A stretch of 64,000 bases of DNA from Streptomyces nymphaeiformis (GCF_014203895.1 NZ_JACHJY010000008.1:1-64000), one strand, 5' to 3'. Shown: positions 39,119 through 47,515, counted from the stretch's first letter. The notes: generated by a model not told the origin, from the letters alone. Numbers and translations are program-made.

Positions 39119-41080
39119 TCAGCCGACGTGGACGCGGGGGCGGAGGTCGCGGTCGGGTTCGGCCTCGCGGAGGATCTCGCGGGTGGTGGGGGCGACCTCG
39201 CCGCGGCCGAGGAGGAAGAAGCGGAAGAAGTTGGCGAAGGGGTTGCCCTCGGTCCACTCGAAGTAGATGTGCGGGCGGACCCCGGTGAGGTCGCGGGCGT
39301 GGAGCAGCAGGGCCGCGAGGGCGTTGGGGATCGAGGAGGACTCGACGGTCAGCACGCGGAAGCGGTCGTGGAGGACCTCGCCCTTCACGGTCAGGCCGGA
39401 CTCGAACTCGGACGGGTCGGTGACGGTGACCTCGACGAAGACGAAGTCCTCGGCGCCGGGGATGTCGTTGTCGGCGCGGATCTGGTCCTTCTTGGCCCGG
39501 TACTCGTCGGCGTCGCGGGCGCCGGGCTCGTTGGCGATGAAGCGGGGGGTGCGGCGGGAGATGTCCTGGATGAAGCGCTCGGCCATCTCGTCGAGTTCGA
39601 CGTGGGTGACGCGGAGTTCGAAGGCGCGGCCGAGGCGGGACAGGAGCGAGATCAGGATGATGCCGGCGATGAAGCAGGCACCGATCTTCACGCCGTCGGG
39701 ACGTTCGATGATGTTGACGACGGTGGTGTAGAGGAAGACCACCGAGATGGCGCCGAAGCCGATGGTCCAGCCCTTCTGCCCCGCCTTGCGGGCGGCGATG
39801 GTCACGGCGATGGCCGCCGAGGAGATCAGGACCAGGACGCCGGTGGCGTAGGCGCCGCCCTGGGCGTCGACGTCCGCGTCGAAGATCCACGTGACGAGGA
39901 AGGCGACCAGGGTGAAGACGATGACCATGGGGCGTACGGCGCGGGCCCAGTGGGGTGCCATGCCGTACTTCGGCAGATAGCGGGGCATGAGGTTGAGCAG
40001 CCCGGCCATGGCGGAGGCACCCGCGAACCAGAGGATGGCGATCGTCGAGATGTCGTAGACGGTGCCGAAGGTGTTGCCCAGGTACTCGTGGGCGAGGTAG
40101 GCCAGCGCGCGTCCGTTGGCCTTGCCGCCGGACTCGAACTCCTTCGCCGGGATCAGCACCGTGGTGATGAAGCTGGTGCAGATCAGGAAGACGCTCATGA
40201 TCAGCGCGGCCGTGGTGAGGAGCTTCTTCGTGTCCCGGATACGGCCGGTCGGCTTCTCCTCGGTGTCGCTCTCGTCGCCCTGGACGTGCGGCATGACCGC
40301 CACACCGGTCTCGAAACCGGACAGGCCGAGCGCCAGCTTCGGGAAGACCACCAGGGCCACCCCGATCATGGCAAAAACGTTTCCGTGCTGGGCCGTCAGC
40401 GCGGTGGTCCAGTCGGTGACGACGTGGCCCTCGGTGATCACGTGCCACAGCCCGTTCACCACGACCACCGCGTTCAGGGCGAGGTAGATCCCGACCAGGG
40501 CGACGGCGACGCCGATGGCCTCCAGGAAGCCCTTGAGGAACACCGCCCCGAGCAGGGCGATCAGCACGAGCGTGATGATCACCTGCTTGTCGTGCAGCGC
40601 CGACTCCAGGTGCGGGTTCTCCACCAGGTGGGTCGAGGCGTCCGCCGCCGACAGGGTGATCGTGATCAGGAAGTCCGTCGCCGCGAAGCCGAGGAGGGTG
40701 AGGACGAACAGCTTGCCCTTCCAGAACGACAGCAGCCGCGCCAGCATCGCGATCGAGCCTTCACCGCGCGGGCTCTCCTCCGCCACCCGCCGGTAGACCG
40801 GCAGTGCGCCGGCCAGGGTGACGATCACCAGGACGATGGTGGCGATGGGGGAGAGCAGGCCGGCGGCGAGGGCGGCGATGCCGGGCTGGTAGCCGAGGGT
40901 GGAGAAGTAGTCGACGCCGGTCAGGCACATCACCCGCCACCAGCGCTGGCCCTTGTGCCCGGCGTCCGGCTCCGGTTCCTTGGGCCGGGAGGGCTTGCCC
41001 TTCCCCATGTCGGAGAGGCCCTCCAGCATCCACGCGCGCAAGCGCCCGCTGCGCATGCGCGTATCGGTCGTGGTGGCCAT
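39119..41080 (-). CDS. APC-superfamily permease, copy 2 (near-identical paralogue of 25798-27753)
   Basis: A 653-residue protein colinear with copy 1, differing mainly at the extreme N-terminus (MATTTDTRMRSGRL), in the segment around QGDESDTEEKPTGRIRDTKK, and in the C-terminal domain near RDADEYRAKKDQIRADNDIP. Long stretches are identical at DNA level (for example 39119-39307 and about 39896-40120), alternating with synonymous divergence. The ATG at 41080 has AGGAG upstream. The 12-helix core and the cytosolic C-terminal domain are as in copy 1. The KdpD-like gene lies divergently upstream, with boxes shared by all these transporter genes in between; K+ import is the favoured function. Confidence 0.87.
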   Translation of the reverse strand: MATTTDTRMRSGRLRAWMLEGLSDMGKGKPSRPKEPEPDAGHKGQRWWRVMCLTGVDYFSTLGYQPGIAALAAGLLSPIATIVLVIVTLAGALPVYRRVAEESPRGEGSIAMLARLLSFWKGKLFVLTLLGFAATDFLITITLSAADASTHLVENPHLESALHDKQVIITLVLIALLGAVFLKGFLEAIGVAVALVGIYLALNAVVVVNGLWHVITEGHVVTDWTTALTAQHGNVFAMIGVALVVFPKLALGLSGFETGVAVMPHVQGDESDTEEKPTGRIRDTKKLLTTAALIMSVFLICTSFITTVLIPAKEFESGGKANGRALAYLAHEYLGNTFGTVYDISTIAILWFAGASAMAGLLNLMPRYLPKYGMAPHWARAVRPMVIVFTLVAFLVTWIFDADVDAQGGAYATGVLVLISSAAIAVTIAARKAGQKGWTIGFGAISVVFLYTTVVNIIERPDGVKIGACFIAGIILISLLSRLGRAFELRVTHVELDEMAERFIQDISRRTPRFIANEPGARDADEYRAKKDQIRADNDIPGAEDFVFVEVTVTDPSEFESGLTVKGEVLHDRFRVLTVESSSIPNALAALLLHARDLTGVRPHIYFEWTEGNPFANFFRFFLLGRGEVAPTTREILREAEPDRDLRPRVHVG

Positions 41081-41387
41081 GGGTGCTCCTGAGCTGTTCG
41101 GGTGAAGGTTTCGGCCATCGCACGGATGGCCGAGTCAGCGTAAGCACGCCGGGGCGCGTCGACCCGCCCGTAGGCGTCAGGGAAGCGTCAAGATCCCCCG
41201 GTGCGGGCGTCGGATGCCTCACACCCACGCGGCTTGCGCAGCCCCGGGCGGCGGCCGTGATCCCCGTATGCGTCAGGGATCCGTCTCATCAGGGATGCGT
41301 CAAGGACCCCTCCGTCCGACACCCCCGGCGCCGCGCCGGGCGGACTCTGGACGCAGGGGCCAGCCGCCAGGTTCTGCGAGGTGCGTC
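41081..41387. promoter_or_regulatory. Divergent region with two sets of GCGTCA boxes
   Basis: Set 1 is GCGTCA (41174-41179) and GCGTCA (41185-41190), 11 bp apart, then AGATCCCCC to 41199. Set 2 is GCGTCA (41270-41275), TCATCA (41286-41291) and GCGTCA (41297-41302) then AAGGACCCC; the last two are 11 bp apart. Set 1 lies nearer transporter copy 2 and set 2 nearer the KdpD-like gene. No RNA structure was confidently seen. Confidence 0.5.
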
Positions 41388-42215
41388 ATGACGTTCCCGT
41401 CCTTCCCGACGTCCTCCGCCCGTGAAGCGTCCTCGGTCCGTGAAGCGTTCCCGGTCCGTGACGCATCCTCGGTCCGTGACGCGTTCGCGGTCCTCGCCGG
41501 TCTCGTCGGACCGTTCCTCGCGGCTCTCGTCCTGCTGCCGCTCCGTGCGAGCGTCACCCACACGAACCTCGCGCTGCTGTTCGTCGTCGTGGTCGTGGCG
41601 GTCTCCGCGCTCGGCAACCGGTTCGCCGGGGCGCTCGCGGCCCTCTCGGCCGCCGCGTGGTTCGACTTCTTCCACACCGAGCCGTACCAGAGCTTCCACA
41701 TCCAGGACCGGGCCGACGTCGAGACGGCCGTCCTGCTCCTCGTCGTCGGCCTGATCGTGTCGCAGCTCGCCGCGCGCGGCCGGACCCTGGGCCGCGCCGC
41801 GCTCGCGGACGCCTCGCACCTGGAGCGGCTGCACGGCGTCACGCGCCTGGCCAGGCACAGCACCGACGCCGACGAGGTCGTCCAGCGGGTGCGACGGGAA
41901 CTGGTCGACGTACTGGACCTCCAGGCGTGCCGCTTCGTGCACGGGGCCTCCACCGGCGCCCCGGCCCGCCTGGAGCCGGACGGGAGCGTGACGGTGCCCG
42001 GCTGGATCTGGGACCTCGAACGGCAGGGATGGCCGTACGAGGAGATCGAACTGCCCGCCGTCGTCCACGGGCGCTCCCGGGGCCGTTACGTGCTGACCCC
42101 CGCGCCCGGGGTCGTACCACCGCCTCTGGAAGCGCGGCTGGTGGCCGTCGACCTGGCGGTCCAGGCCGCCGCCGCGCTGGACGGCGACCCGGCGCCGGGT
42201 GCCGTGCGGCGGTGA
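41388..42215 (+). CDS. KdpD-like membrane sensor (DUF4118) without kinase domain
   Basis: A 275-residue protein. Residues 45-125 carry the four-helix DUF4118 region of the KdpD potassium sensor (LAGLVGPFLAALVLLPLRAS, NLALLFVVVVVAVSALGNRF, ALAALSAAAWFDFFHTEPYQ, AVLLLVVGLIVSQLAARGRT). Then follows a GAF-like segment with ERLHGVTRLARHSTDADEVV. The protein stops before any HisKA or ATPase domain. GCGAGG precedes the ATG at 41388. The extreme N-terminus is an 18-nt tandem repeat. Divergence from a transporter and shared upstream boxes suggest a K+ or osmotic accessory sensor. Confidence 0.82.
   Translation: MTFPSFPTSSAREASSVREAFPVRDASSVRDAFAVLAGLVGPFLAALVLLPLRASVTHTNLALLFVVVVVAVSALGNRFAGALAALSAAAWFDFFHTEPYQSFHIQDRADVETAVLLLVVGLIVSQLAARGRTLGRAALADASHLERLHGVTRLARHSTDADEVVQRVRRELVDVLDLQACRFVHGASTGAPARLEPDGSVTVPGWIWDLERQGWPYEEIELPAVVHGRSRGRYVLTPAPGVVPPPLEARLVAVDLAVQAAAALDGDPAPGAVRR
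41421..41492 (+). repeat. Four 18-nt tandem repeats in the KdpD-like gene
   Basis: Four consecutive units of the form CGTGAAGCGTCCTCGGTC (41421-41438, 41439-41456, 41457-41474, 41475-41492), alternating GAAGCG/GACGC variants. They encode REASSV-REAFPV-RDASSV-RDAFAV just before the first membrane helix. Confidence 0.9.
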
Positions 42216-42279
42216 ACGCCGAGACCGTCGGCGGCCTCCCCGGCGCACTCGAGGAACCGGGCAAGGGCTGACGGTCCGG

Positions 42280-43005
42280 CTACCTCCTCGCTTCGCGTCG
42301 CGACAGCCGCTGCTGTTCCCGCTCGGCCCAGCGGCGGACCCGGTCGGGTTCCAGTGGGGTGCCGTGGCCGACGTGGAGGCGGGCGGGGTTCAGGGCGAGC
42401 ATCTCGCGCAGGCTGGCGAGGTTGCGCAGGGGGTCGTCGTGGAAGGGAGGGTTGGCGGGTCGGCCCCGGACGAGACCGAAGAGGGAGTCGGCGACCAGGT
42501 CGCCGGCGACGAGGTCTCCTCGGTCGGTGAGGACGGAGACCGATCCGGCGGTGTGGCCGGGGGTGGGCATGATGCGCGCCGCGATCCCGAAGTCCGCCAG
42601 GTCGGTCTCGCCGGTCACCAGGACGTCGGGTTCGAACGGTTCGGCGCGGACGTGCAGGTTCTTGTTCCTGGCCATGATCCGGCCCATGAGCCCGGTGGGC
42701 AGGTAGGGTTCGCGGGCCCGGCCGCTGCGGTACGGCCCCAGGTCGGCGGCGTGGCCCGCCACGGGCGCGCCCGTCAGCCGGTGGAGCTCGGCGGCGGAGC
42801 CGAAGTGGTCGATGTGGCCGTGGGTGATGACGATCAGCGACACGTCGGTGGGGTCCACCCCGTGGGCGGCGATCTGGTCGTGGATCTTCCGGCCGCTGCC
42901 GGGCGTTCCCGCGTCGACGATCACGGGGCGGCGGCCGAGCAGCAGGTACGCGTTGATGTTGTGCCGGCCCATGACCGGGATGGGGACGACCTTGGTTCGG
43001 GACAC
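42280..43005 (-). CDS. Metallo-beta-lactamase-fold hydrolase
   Basis: A 241-residue protein; GTG start with AGGAGAG upstream. ITHGHIDHFGSAAELHRLTG has the HxHxDH metal motif, MPTPGHTAGSVSVLTDRGDL the third-site His, VAGDLVADS the bridging Asp, and LHVGHGTPLEPDRVRRW the last His. This resembles glyoxalase II/lactonase-type MBL proteins. An AHL- or butyrolactone-lactonase activity is conceivable in a butyrolactone producer but not shown. It lies 72 bp downstream of the GlxA-family regulator, same strand, so the regulator could control it. Confidence 0.9.
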   Translation of the reverse strand: MSRTKVVPIPVMGRHNINAYLLLGRRPVIVDAGTPGSGRKIHDQIAAHGVDPTDVSLIVITHGHIDHFGSAAELHRLTGAPVAGHAADLGPYRSGRAREPYLPTGLMGRIMARNKNLHVRAEPFEPDVLVTGETDLADFGIAARIMPTPGHTAGSVSVLTDRGDLVAGDLVADSLFGLVRGRPANPPFHDDPLRNLASLREMLALNPARLHVGHGTPLEPDRVRRWAEREQQRLSRREARR

Positions 43006-43077
43006 GGCTCTCTCCTGGGGGCATGGCTGACTTCCGCCGCGCGACGGTTCGCGGGCGGTCGGTGGGTACGGCGGGGT

Positions 43078-44055
43078 TCAGCGGAAGCGGCGCCGGTACT
43101 GGGCGGGGGTGGTGCCGAGGCGGCGCCGGAAGGAACGGTGCAGGCTCTCCACGGAACCGAGGCCGCTGAGGGCGGCGATCTCGGGCAGGCCGTGGACGGT
43201 GTCCTGGAGCAGCCGGCGGGCGGCGTCGAGGCGGACGGACTCGACGTACGCGGCCGGGGTGGTGCCCGTGCGCTCACGGAACAGCCGGGAGAAGTGACGC
43301 ACGCTCAGATGTAGCCGCCCGGCCAGGACTTCGGCGGAGAGGTCCTCGGCGAGGTGTTCGCCGATCCACATGCGCAGGTCGTCCAGCGGGTCGCCGGGCG
43401 CCGCGGGAGGCGCGAGCGGGGCGCTGAACTGGCTCTGTCCGCCCGCGCGTTTGACGTACATGACCATCGTCCGGGCTGTGGCGAGGGCGTGTTCGGGGCC
43501 GTGGTCCTCGGTGACCATGGCCAGTGCCATGTCCATACCCGAGGCGATGCCGGCGCAGGTCCACAGCCGGCCTTCCCGGAGGAAGATCGGGTCGGGATCG
43601 ACGGTGACGAGCGGGTGGTCGGCGGCCAGTCGCGCGGCCGTGCGCCAGTGGGTCGTGGCGGTACGGCCGTCCAGCAGGCCCGCCGCGGCCAGCAGGTGGG
43701 CGCCCGAGCAGATGGAGCCCAGGCGGTGGGTGCCGGGGCCCGCTTCGCGCAGCCAGTCGATGATCCCCCGGTCGAGCACCGGCTCCACCTGGTGGTCGTG
43801 CACGCGGACGGCCCCCGACACGAGCAGGGTGTCCACGTCGCCGTTCGCCTCGTCGAGCGCGAGGTCGGCCATCAGCCGGACCCCGCTGGAGGTGGTCACC
43901 GGTTCGCCCCCGGCCGTGGCGATGCGGACGGTGTAGCCGGGCCGGTCGCCGTCGGCGATCCGCGTCGCGACGGAGAACACCTCGGCGGGACCGGTGACGT
44001 TGAGCAGTTCGACGCCGGGGAAGGCCGCGATGACGACTCGGTGCGGTGGGGGCAT
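43078..44055 (-). CDS. GlxA-type regulator (DJ-1/PfpI domain plus AraC HTH)
   Basis: A 325-residue protein. Residues 1-170 form a DJ-1/PfpI-like domain (VVIAAFPGVELLNVTGPAEV, LGSICSGAHLLAAAGLLDGR with the elbow Cys, THWRTAARLA, CAGIASGMDMALAMVTEDHG). About 215-325 is the AraC double helix-turn-helix (SAEVLAGRLHLSVRHFSRLF, LPEIAALSGLGSVESLHRSF, GTTPAQYRRRF). The ATG at 44055 begins MPPPHRVVIAAF as family members do; an ATG at 44097 only adds a basic leader. It is probably an activator of the MBL-fold gene downstream. Confidence 0.9.
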   Translation of the reverse strand: MPPPHRVVIAAFPGVELLNVTGPAEVFSVATRIADGDRPGYTVRIATAGGEPVTTSSGVRLMADLALDEANGDVDTLLVSGAVRVHDHQVEPVLDRGIIDWLREAGPGTHRLGSICSGAHLLAAAGLLDGRTATTHWRTAARLAADHPLVTVDPDPIFLREGRLWTCAGIASGMDMALAMVTEDHGPEHALATARTMVMYVKRAGGQSQFSAPLAPPAAPGDPLDDLRMWIGEHLAEDLSAEVLAGRLHLSVRHFSRLFRERTGTTPAAYVESVRLDAARRLLQDTVHGLPEIAALSGLGSVESLHRSFRRRLGTTPAQYRRRFR

Positions 44056-44190
44056 GCGCCGATCATTTCGCCCCGCTCCGACGGCCGCAATGACCATGTT
44101 CTGTCAGATCCGGACATCGAGTGGGGCTGGCCGTTCCCCGCCGACCGCTCCCCGCCGACCGCTTTTTGTCGGCCGTTCCCCCGACCGCTC

Positions 44191-45297
44191 CTAGAGCCAG
44201 TCCCGCCGCTTGAAGATCACGTACAGGCTCGTGCAGACGAGCGCCATCAAGCCGATCGCGAACGGGTACCCGCCCACCCAGTGCAGTTCGGGCATGGTGT
44301 CGAAGTTCATCCCGTAGATGGTCCCGACGAGCGTGGGCGCGAAGAGGATCGCGGCCCAGGCGGAGATCTTCTTGAGCTCCTCGTTCTGTTCGAAGCCGGC
44401 TTCCGCCAAGGCGCGCATCTCGGCGTTCTGCTGCTGGGTGACCAGGGTCGCGTTGACCGTGAGGATGTCCGTCAGGGCCTGGCGGAAGCCGTCCACGCGC
44501 TCGCTGGTGTGGGTGACGTGGTCGGCGACGTCGCGGAGGTAGCGCTGGAGCTCCTCGTCCGTGCCGTACTTGGCGAAGCCGGCCATCAGGCCGTGGAGCA
44601 TGCCCACCAGGGGGCGGGTGGCGCGCTGGAACTCGACCATCTCGCGCGAGAGTTCGTAGATGCGGCGGGAGACCGCCGGGTCGCCGCCGAAGACCTCCGT
44701 CTCGATCTCGTCGATGTCGTTCTGGACGCCCGCCACCACCGGGGCGTAGCCGTCGACCACCGCGTCGAGGATCGCGTACAGGACCGCCTCGGGACCCAGG
44801 GCCAGCAGGTCCGGGTTCTCCTCCATGCGGTGGCGGACGGCCGAGAGGTCAGGGGCGGCGCCGTGCCGGACGGTGATGAGGAAGTCCGGGCCCACGAACA
44901 CGTGGAGCTCGCCGAAGTCGACCTCCTCCGGGGCGTCGAGGTAGCGGGCGGCGCGCAGGACGACGAAGAGCGTGTCGCCGTACCGCTCCAGCTTCGGGCG
45001 CTGATGGGCCTCCATCGCGTCCTCGACGGCGAGCTCGTGCAGGTCGAACTCGGCGGCCAGGGAGAGGAGTTCCTCCTCGGTCGGGCGCTGGAGGCCGATC
45101 CAGGCCATGCCGTCGGGATGCTCGCGCAGCTGGCGGAAGGTGTCCGCGAGGGTGAGGGGGGAGGAGACCCGGCGGCCGTCCCGGTAGAGCGTCGACTGCA
45201 CCACGCTCGGCTCCACCGAGGGCGGCCGTCCGGCCGAGGACTCGGGCGGCGGTTCGGGGTGGCGGCGCCAGGCCGCGCGGGGACGGCGGTCGGACAT
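44191..45297 (-). CDS. corA: CorA-family magnesium/cobalt transport protein
   Basis: A 368-residue protein with a large cytosolic N-terminal domain (LHELAVEDAMEAHQRPKLER, LFVVLRAARYLD) and two C-terminal membrane helices flanking the invariant YGMNFDTMPELHW motif. It ends with basic VIFKRRDWL. AILFAPTLVGTIYGMNF is the canonical pore helix. Mg2+ uptake driven by membrane potential is the family role. The ATG at 45297 is preceded by GAGGAGGTGAG. It is a monocistronic unit in a repeat-rich neighbourhood. Confidence 0.95.
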   Translation of the reverse strand: MSDRRPRAAWRRHPEPPPESSAGRPPSVEPSVVQSTLYRDGRRVSSPLTLADTFRQLREHPDGMAWIGLQRPTEEELLSLAAEFDLHELAVEDAMEAHQRPKLERYGDTLFVVLRAARYLDAPEEVDFGELHVFVGPDFLITVRHGAAPDLSAVRHRMEENPDLLALGPEAVLYAILDAVVDGYAPVVAGVQNDIDEIETEVFGGDPAVSRRIYELSREMVEFQRATRPLVGMLHGLMAGFAKYGTDEELQRYLRDVADHVTHTSERVDGFRQALTDILTVNATLVTQQQNAEMRALAEAGFEQNEELKKISAWAAILFAPTLVGTIYGMNFDTMPELHWVGGYPFAIGLMALVCTSLYVIFKRRDWL

Positions 45298-45370
45298 CGT
45301 CGCTCACCTCCTCCTCGGTCTGTGGCCGAGAGCAGGATATATGGGGTGAATCTCCATGGCCCTGGTCTGC

Positions 45371-45448
45371 CGAACCGATCCCTCGAACCGATCCCTCGAA
45401 CCGACCCGCCGAACCGACCGGCCGAATCGATCCGTCGAACCGACCCGC
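45371..45448 (+). repeat. Six 13-nt tandem repeats (intergenic minisatellite)
   Basis: Six contiguous units of CGAACCGATCCCT and variants (CGAACCGACCCGC, CGAATCGATCCGT) between the CorA start and the glycosylase start. The unit is not a multiple of three and lies in a non-coding region. It ends 10 bp before the palindrome at 45459. Confidence 0.92.
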
Positions 45449-45458
45449 CCTCTCATAT

Positions 45459-45475
45459 AGGACAGAAACTGTCCT
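45459..45475. promoter_or_regulatory. Palindrome AGGACAGAAACTGTCCT upstream of glycosylase gene
   Basis: Perfect 7-bp arms with a 3-nt spacer, 24 bp before the ATG at 45499. CATATAGG immediately upstream could be part of a -10 element, placing the operator across the transcription start. The half-site GGACA recurs in the alkB/TetR region, but a common regulator is not implied. Confidence 0.55.
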
Positions 45476-45498
45476 CGATCATCGGTAGCGTGCCGGTC

Positions 45499-46599
45499 AT
45501 GGCCCTCAAGACGACCCACCCCGTGCTCGGACGCCGCGCCCTGAACCGCGCCACCCTCGACCGGCAGCTCCTCCTGCGCCCCGCGCCGCTCGGCGTCGAG
45601 GAGGCCGTCACCCACCTCGTCGGCCTCCAGGCGCAGAACACCAAGCCCCCGTACTACGCGCTCGCCGCCCGGCTCGACGGCTTCCGGCCCGAGGACCTGT
45701 CCGCCCTGATGGAGTCCCGGCGGGTCGCCCGCATCGTCTCGCTCCGGTCCACCGTCCACACCCACACGGCCCGCGACGCCGTCGGCCTGCGCCGGCTCGT
45801 CCAGGCCGGGGCCATCGACCGGGAGCTGCAGATGTTCCGCAAGGGGCTCGGCGGCGCCGACCTCGACCGGCTCACCGCCCTCGCGACCGCGTACGTCGAG
45901 GAACGGCCCCGCACGCCCAAGGCGCTGCGGGAGCATCTCGGACAGGAGTGGCCGGAGGCCGACCCGCAGGCACTGACCATCGCCGCCCGCTGCCTGCTCC
46001 TGATGGTGCAGGTCACCCCGCGCGGTCTGTGGGGCCGCAGCGGGCAGGTCGCGCTCACCACCACCCGCGCGTGGTTCGACGGCCAGGAGGACGAGGCCGC
46101 CGACGTCGACGAGACCGTACGGCGCTACCTCGGCGCCTTCGGCCCCGCCTCCGTCAAGGACATGCAGACCTGGTGCGGCCTGACGCGCCTGCGCCCCGCC
46201 TTCGAACGGCTGCGGCCCGAGCTCCTCGTCTTCCAGGACGAGCGGGGCACCGAGCTCTTCGACCTCCCCGACGCGCCCCGCCCCGACGAGGACACCCCGG
46301 CGCCGCCCCGCCTCCTGCCCGAGTTCGACAACCTGCTCCTCTCGCACGCCGACCGCACCCGCGTGATCCCCGCCGAGCACCACGGCCGCACCTGGACCGG
46401 CAACCAGGCCCACCGCACGTTCCTCGTCGACGGCTTCCTCGCCGGCATCTGGCGCCTCGACGAGGCGAAGGACCGCACGACCCTCACGATCGAACCCTTC
46501 GCGCCGCTGCCCCGCGCAACCCGGACCGCCCTCGAAGCCGAGGCCGAGCGCACCCTCCGGCTGATGACGCCTCCCGGCACCCCGTACGACATCGTCTGA
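45499..46599 (+). CDS. AlkZ-like DNA glycosylase family protein (HTH_42, PF06224)
   Basis: A 366-residue protein of the winged-helix DNA-binding family that includes AlkZ/YcaQ glycosylases. VTHLVGLQAQNTKPPYYALA holds the catalytic QxQ motif (Gln-Ala-Gln near residue 41). RVARIVSLRSTVHTHTARDA and RLLPEFDNLLLSHADRTRVI plus TFLVDGFLAGIWRLDEAKDR are conserved family blocks. Streptomyces AlkZ enzymes remove bulky alkylated bases or unhook crosslinks and are often self-resistance genes. A GTG 9 nt upstream is an alternative start. It is convergent with the LuxR gene (9 bp between stops). Confidence 0.87.
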   Translation: MALKTTHPVLGRRALNRATLDRQLLLRPAPLGVEEAVTHLVGLQAQNTKPPYYALAARLDGFRPEDLSALMESRRVARIVSLRSTVHTHTARDAVGLRRLVQAGAIDRELQMFRKGLGGADLDRLTALATAYVEERPRTPKALREHLGQEWPEADPQALTIAARCLLLMVQVTPRGLWGRSGQVALTTTRAWFDGQEDEAADVDETVRRYLGAFGPASVKDMQTWCGLTRLRPAFERLRPELLVFQDERGTELFDLPDAPRPDEDTPAPPRLLPEFDNLLLSHADRTRVIPAEHHGRTWTGNQAHRTFLVDGFLAGIWRLDEAKDRTTLTIEPFAPLPRATRTALEAEAERTLRLMTPPGTPYDIV

Positions 46600-46608
46600 C
46601 GGCCGGGG

Positions 46609-47424
46609 CTACGGCAGCGACCCCGCCCGCCGGGCCGCCACCACCGCCTCCAGGCGGGTGTGGGCACCCAGCTTGCGCATGGCCGAGCGGAGGTAGCCCT
46701 TCACCGTCTCCGGGCGCAGGCCCAGGCGCTCCGCCGCCGTCGCGTTCGTCGCGCCGGAGGCGACCGCCGCGAGGACGTCCGTCTCGCGCGGGGTGAGGGT
46801 CACGCCCGGCACCGGCGACGGGGCGGAGGCGGCCGTCTCCAGGCGGCCGCACACCGCGAGGAGCCGCGCCCGCAGCTCCGGGTCCAGGACCTTCGGCGCG
46901 AGCTCCCGCAGCTCCCCGTACGCCTGGCGGACCTCCTCCCAGGACGGACCGGGCGCCGGCGGCGCGATCAGCTGCCGCACCTCGTCCCGTACCGCGAGGG
47001 CCTGCTCGACGTCGCGCGCCGCCGCCATCGCCGCGTCGAAGACCCGCTCGCCGATCGGGAGGGACTCGCGCAGCGCCCCGTACAGCACGCCGCGCACCTT
47101 GCGCCGTACGACGACGGGGACGGCGATCACCGAGCGCAGCCCCTCCGCCGACACCGGGACGTCGTACTCGTGGGTGATGTGCCGCGACGTCGGATAGTCC
47201 GTGACCGCGCACGGCCGCGACAGTGCCAGGCACTTCCCGCCCAGACCGGAGCCCGCCGAGATCGCCAGGCCCCGCAGTGCGGGCGTCACCGCCCCGCTCA
47301 GCTGGGCGATCCGCATCGTACGGCCCTCCTGGAGCAGTCCGCCGAAGACGACGGGCAGCCCGCTGACGCGCCTCAGCCGCAGCAGCGCCGTGCGCAACTC
47401 CACCGCTTCCACCATCTCGGGCAC
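46609..47424 (-). CDS. GAF-domain LuxR-family regulator
   Basis: A 271-residue protein; GTG start with AAGGAG upstream. The N-terminal 160 residues resemble a GAF sensor (GLGGKCLALSRPCAVTDYPT, VIAVPVVVRRKVRGVLYGAL). The C-terminal LTPRETDVLAAVASGATNAT and AAERLGLRPETVKGYLRSAM form a LuxR helix-turn-helix. There is no receiver domain. It is divergent from two acyl-CoA ligase genes, so it probably senses an aromatic or acyl ligand and controls them. Confidence 0.9.
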   Translation of the reverse strand: MPEMVEAVELRTALLRLRRVSGLPVVFGGLLQEGRTMRIAQLSGAVTPALRGLAISAGSGLGGKCLALSRPCAVTDYPTSRHITHEYDVPVSAEGLRSVIAVPVVVRRKVRGVLYGALRESLPIGERVFDAAMAAARDVEQALAVRDEVRQLIAPPAPGPSWEEVRQAYGELRELAPKVLDPELRARLLAVCGRLETAASAPSPVPGVTLTPRETDVLAAVASGATNATAAERLGLRPETVKGYLRSAMRKLGAHTRLEAVVAARRAGSLP

Positions 47425-47439
47425 GGAAACACTCCTTCA

Positions 47440-47453
47440 CCCCCGAACGGGGG
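47440..47453. promoter_or_regulatory. Palindrome in LuxR/ligase divergent promoter
   Basis: CCCCCGAACGGGGG is a perfect inverted repeat with a GAAC centre, 16 bp upstream of the LuxR start and 63 bp before the ligase ATG. A second symmetry, TGTCCGGGACA, lies downstream at about 47487-47497. Both are candidate LuxR-type sites. Confidence 0.45.
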
Positions 47454-47515
47454 TAGTGAGACCTGGGTCACCGATTACACGATGTCCGGGACAGGTCCCG
47501 CAATGAGGAGGACAC

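Noticed and set aside
39128..41092. Plus-strand open frame of 654 codons over transporter copy 2 (also over copy 1)
   Set aside because: Present antisense in both paralogues simply because the copies share sequence; the translation is Gly/Asp/Glu-rich with no domain.
41081..41387. Cyclic di-AMP (ydaO-type) riboswitch before the transporter/KdpD-like genes
   Set aside because: I could not fold the conserved ydaO pseudosymmetric core; only short direct repeats were evident.
45371..45448. CRISPR-like or iteron origin
   Set aside because: 13-nt units without spacers, no replication initiator gene nearby; better described as a minisatellite.
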